Positions 1-10,100 of a DNA stretch of 64,000 bases are shown piece by piece. Made by a program: the position numbers and the translations under genes. Source of the DNA: Capnocytophaga stomatis (GTDB lineage: Bacteria; Bacteroidota; Bacteroidia; Flavobacteriales; Flavobacteriaceae); assembly GCF_002302635.1 (NCBI RefSeq), contig NZ_CP022387.1, positions 682,001-746,000 of the forward strand. The letters are read 5' to 3'. Within the stretch, counting starts at the first letter, position 1. Each line of letters opens with the position of its first letter. The notes below the pieces were generated by a model, which was given only the letters and a program-made list of their open reading frames with translations, ran no database searches and had not been told where the DNA came from.

Positions 1-42
1 AGCCCCTGAAATTGCTAATAAAAATGGTTTTCTAATATTCAT
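1..42 (-). CDS. 5' end of a divergent gene, cut by the window edge
   Basis: An ATG at 42 reading leftwards opens 14 codons (MNIRKPFLLAISGA) before the window ends. The N-terminus is basic then hydrophobic, as in a signal peptide or a hydrophobic first strand. A good flavobacterial promoter lies 43 bases upstream in the right orientation, which is the main support. The product cannot be named from 14 residues. Confidence 0.5.
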   Translation of the reverse strand, partial: MNIRKPFLLAISGA

Positions 43-84
43 TTGTAATATATTTATACGATTTAACCTAAAAAACAACTGGTG

Positions 85-115
85 CAAAGGTAAATAATTT
101 TAAATAAAGCACAAA
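85..115 (-). promoter_or_regulatory. Flavobacterial promoter of the divergent partial gene
   Basis: On the minus strand the -33 box TTTG (112-115) is followed by 19 bases and the -7 box TACCTTTG (85-92), matching TTTG-N17-23-TAnnTTTG. Transcription would start near 79, giving a leader of about 37 bases before the ATG at 42. Confidence 0.6.
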
Positions 116-212
116 AGAAGAACACATTTTTATTCCTCTCTTTTGCAAAAATGGCACAACTATTGATTGTAACAATATTGTAAAGCACCATAATTATTAA
201 AATTAACTGATT

Positions 213-1031
213 ATGAAACGATTATTATTTTTTAGTTCTGCTATTATTCTATTTTTAAGCAGTTGTTCCGTTCGTAATGAATATGATGATGACCAGCTCA
301 CATTACACGAATTTTTGCATTCCTACGACCTGTGGTATGTAAATGTTGATGCTACACGCGGAAACGACCGAATTCCGTTTTTGCAGAAGGCCTTTACCAT
401 AACTTTTGACGGAAATACACTACTGGCAAACAACAACTTAGTAGGAATCGGCTCTGTTGGAAGAGGTTACGGACGAGTTATAGGAAATTTTTTCACCTCT
501 GATACGCACCTGACATTTCACCACGACAGAGATGGTTCTTATCGTTTTAAAGTTGTACAAATTTCTCCGAACCAAATAGATTTGTATGATATAGACTCTA
601 ATTCAGTTTATAGATTGGAAGGATATCACAAACGTAATTTCAACTATGACAGATTATTCTTTGAAAATATGCAATATTTTCTGCAAGAATACAATTTCTG
701 GGAGAAAACATATACCAGCAGAGAAGGTGCAATGAATCCGTTTGACAATGAGAATTTTATCAGGTTTTACAGCCTCCACGGAGATTATATTTTTGAAACA
801 AGAGAACATCCGAATATTACAACGCCACTTTTCAGAGGGATATACACCGTTGATGATGTACGAAATGCTAATGATGTAAAAATTCTAAATCTGAATTACA
901 GAAATGAAACCGAAAGCTTTGAAGTTCGTATTTTAAACGACCGTGAAATTGAGCTTTTCCACATTAATTCACGAACAACATATCGCTTTAGAGGAGTACA
1001 AAATATCATATACAAAAAATTAAAAGATTAA
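213..1031 (+). CDS. Lipoprotein with two copies of one domain
   Basis: This 272-residue protein has a lipoprotein signal: a basic start, a hydrophobic stretch and the lipobox LSSC with the acceptor Cys near residue 18. The mature part looks like an internal duplication. Copy 1 (about 30-140) runs from HEFLHSYDLWYV to IDLYDIDSNSVYRLEG; copy 2 (about 152-263) runs from MQYFLQEYNFWEKT to IELFHINSRTTYRFRG. Each ends in an I-[DE]-L-[YF]-[DH]-I-[DN]-S pattern. Similar small lipoproteins occur in Flavobacteriaceae without an established function. It would be anchored in a membrane, probably the outer one. It is convergent with the OmpA gene and shares a terminator with it. Function is unknown. Confidence 0.75.
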   Translation: MKRLLFFSSAIILFLSSCSVRNEYDDDQLTLHEFLHSYDLWYVNVDATRGNDRIPFLQKAFTITFDGNTLLANNNLVGIGSVGRGYGRVIGNFFTSDTHLTFHHDRDGSYRFKVVQISPNQIDLYDIDSNSVYRLEGYHKRNFNYDRLFFENMQYFLQEYNFWEKTYTSREGAMNPFDNENFIRFYSLHGDYIFETREHPNITTPLFRGIYTVDDVRNANDVKILNLNYRNETESFEVRILNDREIELFHINSRTTYRFRGVQNIIYKKLKD

Positions 1032-1035
1032 AAAT

Positions 1036-1069
1036 AAAAAAGGGATAGCTGAAAAACTATCCCTTTTTT
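1036..1069. terminator. Bidirectional terminator
   Basis: A 13-bp perfect stem (AAAAAAGGGATAG, then CTATCCCTTTTTT) with an 8-base loop. It has A and T tracts on both sides, so it can stop the lipoprotein gene (+) and the OmpA gene (-), which converge here. Confidence 0.85.
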
Positions 1070-1070
1070 A

Positions 1071-3029
1071 TTACTCTAAACTTATAATTATGAACTCACT
1101 TCTTCTGTTGGCTTGGTGCTCTTCCGGTGTACACTTCACTCCGTTAGAACAATGGTTCGTTAATTGTGTTTCTCCGTAGCCTTTTCCTGTGATTCTGCTG
1201 GCATCAATGCCATTATCAATAATCCATTTTACAGTTGATTTCGCTCTTCTGTCAGACAAAGCTAAGTTATAACTATCTGAACCTCTACTATCTGTATGCG
1301 AACGAACGTCTATCTTCATATTTGGATATTCTTTCATCACCTCCAAGATTTTAGCTAACTGTACCGATGCATCATAACGAATATTCGACTTGTCAAAATC
1401 AAAATAAATGTTTTCTATCTTGAATACTTTCGCTAAATCGTCTCCCTCGGTTACTTTTATAACTCTTGGTTTTAACAGAATTTCATAGTGGATTTCTCTT
1501 CCTTTGCCTTTCATTTCTACTTTTACCTCAGCCGTTTCGTAACCTTCTTTTTCTCCCTTCAAATAGAAATGTGAATCTTGGCAATTTATGAATTCTTCTC
1601 CAAAGGCAAATCCTCCTGCAGGGTCGCTTGGTTCTGTTTTTAGCAAATCCATCTTTTTCCCTGACAATGAAACCATTGCTCCAGAAATAATTTCCATTGT
1701 TTCCGAATTCTTAACAACTCCTTTTAAAATTTTGTTGCAAGTGAAATTCAAAGGAATACGCTCGTAAAATCCGTAAATATCATCTTTTCCTTTTCCTCCG
1801 GCACGATTGGAAGTCAAGAAACCTACCTTTGACTCCTTGTCTATCACAAAACAAAAATCATCATCTACGCTATTTCCCGGCTCCCCGATGTTTATGACTC
1901 TTGAAGTAGTCCCGTTGTCGTACAATTTCACAGCAAAGATATCCAATCCTCCCAATCCCGGATAACCATCTGAAGAATAATACAATACATTATCTTTTGA
2001 AATGAAAGGGAAAGATTCTCTTCCGCTTGTGTTTACGATATTTCCTAAATTCTCAGGCTTTCCGTAACCGTTTTTCAATATTTCTACTCGGAATATATCA
2101 GAACTTCCTAATGTCCCCGGCATATTCGAAGCGAAGTACAAATATTTTTCGTCCGGACTTAACGCAGGATGAGCCACACTGTACGTATTGCTATTGAATG
2201 GCATCTCAACGACATTCCCCCAATTTCCTTTACTATCTTTGGTTGCCCGTAATATTTTCAGTAAGATGGTATTTTCCGAGTCCATTCTTACTTTTTTGTT
2301 CACGTAATTATTTCGGGTGAAATATACAGTGTTGCCATCTTTTGTGAATACAGCTGTTGATTCGTTGAATTTTGTGTTAACTTTTGATGAAAACAGCGTC
2401 TTTTTTGACAAACTAATACTATCACGATTCGCCTCGTACAAGTCATAAAAGCTTTCACCTGTCCATTTTGAAACAGGCTTAATCAGGCTCGTGTTACTTG
2501 CTGCAAAAATCACTTTATCTCCGTAAAAAGCTGTTCCATACTCGGAATGTTCCGTATTTATGCCCGTTTGAAGCAATTCCAATCGGTTGGAATTTTCTTT
2601 TATTTCCTCTCTGTAATCTTTGTGTTCCTCAAACAATATGGCACGAGTATCATTTGCTCCGGTAAGCTCTACGAACTTATTCATCATTTGGTCTGACTCA
2701 CTGTATTTACCCAATGATTTTAAGGATAATGCATATCGGTAATAATATTCAGGTTGCATCTTATATCCCTTATTTTCAAAAAGTTTCTCATACCAAGTAG
2801 AAGCCTTGTCGTACTCAGCATTGAAATAGTATGAGTCTCCAAGCCTTTCGAGCAACTCCTGATTTATAAATCCTTTTTTTGCAATATTTTCATAGACCTT
2901 GATAGCATCTATGTAGGCGTAATTCTTATACATCTCATTGGCTTTCTGCATTTGTTTTTCTTGTGAAAAAACCAACAAGACATTGCTAATCAACGCTATT
3001 GCAAGCACATATATTTTATGATTCTTCAT
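1071..3029 (-). CDS. OmpA-family protein with TPR and PD40 repeats (T9SS-associated)
   Basis: A 652-residue envelope protein. A signal peptide covers about residues 1-22. Residues 25-130 look like TPR helices, 160-425 like PD40/WD40-type beta-propeller repeats (for example HPALSPDEKYLYFASN and GGLDIFAV), and 428-515 like a carboxypeptidase regulatory-like fold. An OmpA peptidoglycan-binding domain occupies about 535-652, with YFDFDKSNIR and the terminal NRRSEFIII. This architecture is common in Bacteroidota next to PorP/SprF and gliding-associated C-terminal proteins, where it probably anchors the outer-membrane assembly to peptidoglycan. It is the last gene of a minus-strand set adhesin-porP-ompA, 41 bases after porP. 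The partnership is inferred from synteny. Confidence 0.88.
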   Translation of the reverse strand: MKNHKIYVLAIALISNVLLVFSQEKQMQKANEMYKNYAYIDAIKVYENIAKKGFINQELLERLGDSYYFNAEYDKASTWYEKLFENKGYKMQPEYYYRYALSLKSLGKYSESDQMMNKFVELTGANDTRAILFEEHKDYREEIKENSNRLELLQTGINTEHSEYGTAFYGDKVIFAASNTSLIKPVSKWTGESFYDLYEANRDSISLSKKTLFSSKVNTKFNESTAVFTKDGNTVYFTRNNYVNKKVRMDSENTILLKILRATKDSKGNWGNVVEMPFNSNTYSVAHPALSPDEKYLYFASNMPGTLGSSDIFRVEILKNGYGKPENLGNIVNTSGRESFPFISKDNVLYYSSDGYPGLGGLDIFAVKLYDNGTTSRVINIGEPGNSVDDDFCFVIDKESKVGFLTSNRAGGKGKDDIYGFYERIPLNFTCNKILKGVVKNSETMEIISGAMVSLSGKKMDLLKTEPSDPAGGFAFGEEFINCQDSHFYLKGEKEGYETAEVKVEMKGKGREIHYEILLKPRVIKVTEGDDLAKVFKIENIYFDFDKSNIRYDASVQLAKILEVMKEYPNMKIDVRSHTDSRGSDSYNLALSDRRAKSTVKWIIDNGIDASRITGKGYGETQLTNHCSNGVKCTPEEHQANRRSEFIIISLE

Positions 3030-3070
3030 TTTTGTTCTTTTTAAAATAAATTAGATTGATAAAAATTTTC

Positions 3071-3994
3071 TTAGAAGAACCTTGGAGAAATCACTTTTCT
3101 GTGTGCTTTCACCAGTTCGTAACGCAAGAATATTTCGTGTGAACCTGAATTATATCTTGATAATTCTGTAGTTTCGAAATCATACCCGTAGCCGATAAAC
3201 CATCGGTCATTTATCTGGAAACCAGCCATAGCACTTACCGCAGCCGACCATCTCCAAGCAGCACCCAAAACAAACTTTTCGTTGAACATAAAATTCGCCG
3301 AAACATCTAACTGAAATGGAGCTCCGTAAGATACTTTGCTAAGCACCGCCGGCTTGAATTTTGTATTTTTTGTCAAATCAAACACGTATCCTCCTATCAG
3401 GTAATAGTGTTGAGTGTTTTTCAGAACGGAAACCTCTCTGTTTCTCTCATTTCTTCTGTAAACTTCTGTTTCTAAAAGATTTGGTACAGAAAAACCTAAA
3501 TAATGTTTGTCAGAATACCAGAAAAGCCCTGCACCTACATTGGGTCTGAAAATTGTATTATCTCCGGTGAAACTATAGTCTAAACCGTCATATAAGTGTA
3601 ATTTATTGACATCTAACTGAAAAAATCCTGCCGAACCTTTCAGACCAAAAGCCAATTTTGAATTTTCAAAATTCAGTGTGTATGAAAAATCTACCAGAAT
3701 TGTATTATCTTGCTGAGGACCAATTGATTCGTGAAACAATGAAACTCCCAGCCCCACATTTTTATCTCTGATAGGCGTATGGTAACTCAATGTTGCTGTT
3801 TTCGGGGCACCTTCCAAACCTACCCATTGGGTTCTGTACAGCCCGAAGAAACTCCCTACATCTCTTGAACCTGCATACCCCGGATTAAACATCATTGTGT
3901 TATACATATACTGTGTATATTGCGATTCTTGTTGAGCAAAAACCCCTGTACATAGCATTAACATCAACATTAAAAAAGCACTACTTTTTCTCAT
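3071..3994 (-). CDS. Type IX secretion membrane protein, PorP/SprF family
   Basis: A 307-residue outer-membrane barrel protein with a signal peptide ending at GVFAQ. The start of the mature protein, QYTQYMYNTMMFNPGYAGSR, is the hallmark of the PorP/SprF family, and the rest is amphipathic strands with Gly and aromatic residues. In Flavobacterium johnsoniae SprF is needed to secrete the neighbouring adhesin SprB, and dedicated PorP-like proteins usually sit beside genes for proteins with type B sorting domains. Here it lies directly downstream of such a gene, so a role in export or anchoring of that adhesin is the likely inference. The Met at 3994 precedes a normal signal peptide. Confidence 0.92.
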   Translation of the reverse strand: MRKSSAFLMLMLMLCTGVFAQQESQYTQYMYNTMMFNPGYAGSRDVGSFFGLYRTQWVGLEGAPKTATLSYHTPIRDKNVGLGVSLFHESIGPQQDNTILVDFSYTLNFENSKLAFGLKGSAGFFQLDVNKLHLYDGLDYSFTGDNTIFRPNVGAGLFWYSDKHYLGFSVPNLLETEVYRRNERNREVSVLKNTQHYYLIGGYVFDLTKNTKFKPAVLSKVSYGAPFQLDVSANFMFNEKFVLGAAWRWSAAVSAMAGFQINDRWFIGYGYDFETTELSRYNSGSHEIFLRYELVKAHRKVISPRFF

Positions 3995-4057
3995 TATAAT
4001 ATATTTATATGTTTATTGTCTTATTTTATAATCGTATCCTATCTCCATAACTTTTTT

Positions 4058-4098
4058 GAAAAACCCGAGCGGTTTTTGTATTAACACTCGAGTTTTTC
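4058..4098 (-). terminator. Hairpin between the adhesin gene and porP
   Basis: Arms at 4058-4069 and 4087-4098. In minus-strand RNA the 12-bp stem is fully paired with one G-U pair; in plus-strand RNA the same position is an A-C mismatch. It ends in TTTTTC, so it acts on the adhesin transcript. Because porP and ompA follow on the same strand it may attenuate rather than fully stop. Confidence 0.6.
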
Positions 4099-4113
4099 AA
4101 TAAGTATTAATGT

Positions 4114-7100
4114 CTAATTTTTGATGTACAACCAACTTCCTTTTTTCTTAGTTTGATTGTTTTTATCCACATATTCTATTATGTAATAATACGTTCCTTG
4201 TGGCAATTTCTCCGGAGCTTCTATCGTTACCCTTCCGTTTGATAATCCTCTGAAGACTTTCGTTGTATTATTATACCCGTGAGCTTCAAATACTTTCACT
4301 CCCCAACGATTGTAAATTCTTACCGTATTGTTCGGATATGCCTCAATTCCCTTGATGTAGAATATATCATTTGAACCATCATCATTAGTTGAAATAGCGT
4401 TATAAGGAACTATATCTCCTCCGGCTACAACTTCGATTGTAACTGTTGCATTTGAACAATTACCCGCCGCGTCACAAAGCTCATACACAAATGTATCCGT
4501 ACCAACAAAACCTGGATTTGGAGTGTATGTAATGGTGTCATCAGATGGGTCATCTGGTGTTCCGCCATCATTTACTTGTACAGTACCTCTTGACGGATCA
4601 GTCACAACGGCAACTCTTCCTGTTGTTGGGATATTTTCATCGTTATCCAAAATATTCACTGTTACAGGAGTATTTATTTCAGTGGTTGCAGAATCATCAT
4701 TCGCTTTCGGAACATCCAAAACAACTACCGTCACGTTTGCCTCATTACTACAATTTGTCGCATTAGCATTTTCACAGATTGTGTAAGTAAGTGTATAGGT
4801 TCCCGCTGGCGTATTTGGCAATACCACAACCGTTCCGTTAGAAACATCAATATAGATGTTTGTATTCGGTGTAGTAGGATTTGAAATAGTAACAGTTCCT
4901 AAAGTAGCCGGAGCTCCTCCAATCGTGTCATTCACTAATACAGAAGTAGTTACAGTTCCTCCTACAGCTGTGTATATCGGGAATGATGTATAATCATCAT
5001 CGTTTGCTACAATTGGTAAGGCTGCTACCTCTACCGTAGCTGTGGCTGTATCACAATTTGTTGGATTCAGTTTCTCACAAATACGATATACAATAGTATA
5101 AGTACCCGCTGGTGTATCTGTCGGAACATTAATATCTCCGGTAGTTACATCCAATGTTGGAATATTTGCACTACCATTGATTGGCGATGCAGGCGTAACC
5201 TGTGTAATATTAACATTTGCAATCGTTGCAGGATTTGTTCCTAACACATCTAAACCATTACCATTATCCGAAAGAACATTACCTGCTTTTCCGCCCGTGT
5301 TACCAGATACGGCAGGGAAGTTATCATCCTTAGCGTCTATCGGCTCCTCAGTCACAACTATGGTAACCTCAACACTTTCACAATTTGTCGGATTCAATTT
5401 CTCACAGATAGTATAAGTTATGGTATATGTACCTGCCGGCGTATTTGGTGCGATGGTAATAGTTCCGTCTGCGTTTGGTGTAAATCCGGTAGGAACATTA
5501 GTACCCCAAGTAAGTGTTACATCTGACGGATTCAATGGACTTCCATTAAAGGTATCGTTTGTAAGTACATTTGGCGTAGTACCTCCATCAATACCTCTGA
5601 TAGGTGTACTGCTGAAATCATCAGGGTTTGCCACCAAAGTTGCCGAAGTTACCACAACAGTTGCCGTTGCCGTGTCACAATTTGTTGGATTTAATTTTTC
5701 GCAAATTCTATACACAATAGTATAAGTACCTGGCGGAGTGTTCGCTGGAACGGTAACATCTCCTGTTGTCGTATCCAATGTTGGAACGATTGTACTTCCG
5801 CCGATTCCAACAGCTGGGGTAACTACACTCATAGTAACATCAGAAATAACCACATCATTACCCCCTAAGGTATCTGCTCCGTTACCGTTGTTAGAAAGAA
5901 CATTACCCGCAGTTCCACCAGTATTTCCTGATACAGGCGAGAATGAATCATCTTTTGCGTCAATCAGACGAGCATCTACCACAACAGTTGCCGTAGCCGT
6001 ATCACAATTTGCTGGATTTAATTTCTCGCAAATTCTATACACAATAGTATAAGTACCTGGCGGAGTATTTGCTGGAACGGTAACATCTCCTGTTGTCGTA
6101 TCCAATGTTGGAACGATTGTACTTCCGCCGATTCCCACAGCTGGGGTAACTACACTCATAGTAACGTCAGAAATAGCAGCATCATTACCTCCCAAGGTAT
6201 CCGCTCCATTACCGTTGTTGGAAAGAACATTACCCGCAGTTCCACCAGTATTTCCTGATACAGGCGAGAATGAATCATCTTTTGCGTCAATCGGACGAGC
6301 ATCTACCACAACAGTTGCCGTAGTTGTATCACAATTTGTTGGATTTAATTTTTCACAAATTGTATAGGTTAAAGTATATGTTCCTGATGGAGTGTTTGGA
6401 GCTACACTTATTGTTCCATCGGCATTTGGTGTTAAACCTGCTGGGATATTAGTTCCCCACGTCAGATCTACCTCTGTTGGGTTTAACGGGCTTCCGTTAA
6501 GCGTATCATTTGTCAAAACACTTGGCGTATTTCCTCCATTAACTCCACTAATCGGCGTTCCACTGAAATCATCAGGGTTTGCCACCAAAGTTGCCGAAGT
6601 TACCACAACAGTTGCCGTAGCCGTGTCACAATTTGTTGGATTTAATTTCTCACAGATACTGTACACAATAGTATAAGTTCCTGACGGAGTATTTGCTGGA
6701 ACAGTAACATCACCTGTTGCCACATCTAACGTTGGTACAACCGTACTTCCGTTAATTCCTGTTGCCTGTGTAACTACACTTATCGCAACATCGGAAGTAG
6801 TTGCATCATTACCTCCTAAGGTATCCGTTCCATCACCATTGTTAGATAGAACATTTCCTGCTTTTCCTCCCGTATTTCCTGCCATTGGAGCAAAGGTATC
6901 ATCTTTTGCGTCAATCGGTTGTGCGTCCACCACAATTACCACATTTGCTGTATCACAGATATTTGTGTTTGTACAAATTTGGTAAACAATCGTGTAAGTA
7001 CCTGATGGAGTATCTGCTGGTACACTTACATTGCCCGTTGTTGGTTCAAGTGTTGGTACATTAGGGCTTCCGTTTATTGGTGTTGCAGGTGTAGGCACCG

Positions 7101-10100
7101 TAATAGTAACCTCTGAAACCGGAATGTTTGGCACTCCATTAAGAATGTCATTTGTCAGTACATTCAGCACATTTGGATTTCCTACGCTTCCGTTAATTGG
7201 TGATGCATTCCTGTCATCTATGGCATCTACGCAGTTACTTTCAACTGTTACACTTACTGAAAGAACGTCACTCGGACATTTACCCACTTCCACATTTCGT
7301 ACATAATACGTTCCATTTGTAAGATTTGTCGCATCAGTCAGAGCTATAAGCGTAGTGGCATCCTCAAAAATTTTCGCATTGCCTCCATAAATTGCAGCCA
7401 AGTCAGCTACCGTAGGTGTTCCACAGAACTTCTGTGAATTATCACCCGTTGGCACAGTTGATTTTCCTAATAAAATCGTTATGTCCTGACCTTCACTTTC
7501 GCAATCATTATCCGTTGTACGCGTATATCTATAAGTTGTACCTGGCATCACTACATCTGTGTCATTTAACAATTGAGTACCGCTATAAACCTTAATAACA
7601 GCCCCCGAAGCAGGTTCTAATTCTAAAATTTTGGCTTTAAGCTGAACAACCGTAACATTCTGCCCTGTATTATCACAGAAGGGTACTTCGGATAAGGCTC
7701 CCTTAGGCGTTTGATTTGCCGAAATAACTATATTCACTGACGCACGCAAACTCTCACAACTTCCATTTGTACTTGATACATAATATGTTCCAGTAGATAG
7801 AACCTGTGCTGATGTTATCGGTGTCCCTCCTTTGGCAGTTGTGTACCAATTATGTCCTGAGGCAATGCTTGGAGTTAAATCAGCTCCTGTTGCTGTTACA
7901 CAGAAAGTCAATGGAGACACAGCAGGGGCAGCAGGGGCAGGAGTAACAGTAACCACAACGGTTTGTATCGCCTCACAACCTCCTGCACGACGTACCGTTA
8001 ACGTATATGTAAAGGTTGTATCTTGCGTTATATCAGCACCCGTATACGTAAATACAGGGTTTCCTATATTATTCGCTGATAAATAATCCATTGCTTGGGA
8101 ATCTGTCGAGCTCCAATGATAAGAGGCAAACTGTGGTGCCTCAGCACTATATTCAAGTTCCTTACTATCTGTTTGGCAAATAGTTACATCTTTTACCAGA
8201 CCTGTAATTGTCGCAGGGGCAGGTACCAAAACATCTGACATATCACACAAGCAGTTATTGTCAGCAGATGTTATCTTCATTCGTAATCGGCAAACTTGCT
8301 CCTGTGGCAGTTCAATCATTCCTTGGAGCCCCTGAACTGTAGTGCTTTCTGCGAAAGTCTGACTTGAAAGAGTGATTACTCCTAAAGAAGGCTCATTTTC
8401 ATCTACTTTACCATTATTGTTTACATCATCAAATAATGCTATTTTCAGTGCTCCTGTATAAGGTGTATTTGATGTATTCTCTATATCAAAAGTTAAACCA
8501 AGCTCTTCTTTATTATTTTTGGCTTGTGATGTTGCAATTATATTTTTAATCACTAATGAAGCACGCTCAGCTTTTAGAGTAACGGTCTTAACCTCGGAAG
8601 TTGCTGTTGTTATGTTAGCACAATCATTACCTCCCGGACAGGCTACCGAACCTACCGTATCTATTGTATAATATTCAATTTTAGCTTCTGATTCACAATT
8701 AGTTGCTTTTTCCCCATCAGGCTGTTTAACAGTAAATTGATATGTAAACCAGTTGTCATTTGCCATATTTTGAGGTACTTTTATTCGATATTCTGTAACT
8801 CCTGAAGGCAAAACAACCCCACTCTCTGTTTCAAGAACTACATTTGTAAGATTAAAATTCCCTGAATGGTCTTTTGTTGCAAATGTTCCCACAACCATTT
8901 TAAACCCTTGGGGAATACGTATCACAACCCTTCCTCCATCTTGCGTAGTTGCTCCCGAAGCAGCTGAAATACTGTGCTTACCTTCATAAGTAGCACCAGA
9001 AGCACAAGCATTGGCGTCACCACCAGTATGTGTAAGTGTGTTAATAACTCTATAATTAGCTTCAGCAACCCCTTCAATAGCCGCTGTAATGGCATTATCA
9101 CGTGTCCCTTCAAGTGCTCCGCCACAGGTATTTTTACCCAATACTTCCATACCGAAGGTCGAACCCCCACGGAATTCACAATCTGGTTTTATGTTTACAC
9201 GTACACGTATCTTACGTTGATTCTCACTTTGGGTAGATTCTCTTCCCAATAAAGGCTGACCAGCAGGTAACAAGTCGTACACCACAGCCGTTCCCTCATC
9301 TCGTGAAGTCAAAGTCCTTGGAGATACCGCATCGAATGGGTAATAGACCTCAACACCAGCAATTGTTACTCCTAATTCTTTGGTAATTGAGATTTTAGGA
9401 TCAATAACATCTCCATCTCCTCCACTATTAATCTCATATTCGTACCAGTTATCCGCACACATATTCAATTTTGCTCTTGTTTGATCTTGCGGATCTGGAT
9501 TAGGTGTCTGTGTTCGTTTAAGCTGAATTTCACTACCTGAATGCACCAATGTTACCGATTTCTCAGAATCAGTTAATTTCGGATCTGTTGCACTACTACA
9601 CGTTTGGTTATAACCCGACGGGAACTTACTACAATTCCAACCAGTAAGCACCCTCAATGTTGCTTGTGTACAGTTCGTTAAACGTACTTTTATAATGTAC
9701 TCTCTACCAGATGCAGGCAACACCGCTTCACTTAAATAGAACATTGACTCACCACTGATAGTTGTTACTTTATCAATAGTTCGCAATGTGTTTCCATCAA
9801 CTTCTTGCAAACCTATAACCTCAACTCCTTGAACATCTGGAATAGATAACCAAGTATAAGGAGCTGCTGACAAAGCATTTTTGTTAGTCAGCTTTACTTT
9901 AATTTCCTGAGCTAAATTAGTAACTTTCAGAGTTGTATTTCCTAAAACAGCCAAACTAACTCCTGGTTTGTTTTCCATCAAAACACGGAATTCCTTTGAA
10001 GTATTGTAAACTGGTGCATTGCTTCCATCGGGTTGAGTTATCCCGTAATGATAAAAGTAGTCATAATATTCTGGATTATTGGCTACACGTCCTCTTTCCT

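Noticed and set aside
4523-7306. Long plus-strand open frames opposite the adhesin repeats
   Set aside because: They are mirror images of the repeat-encoding frame, share its periodicity and have no family resemblance, promoter or proper start context.
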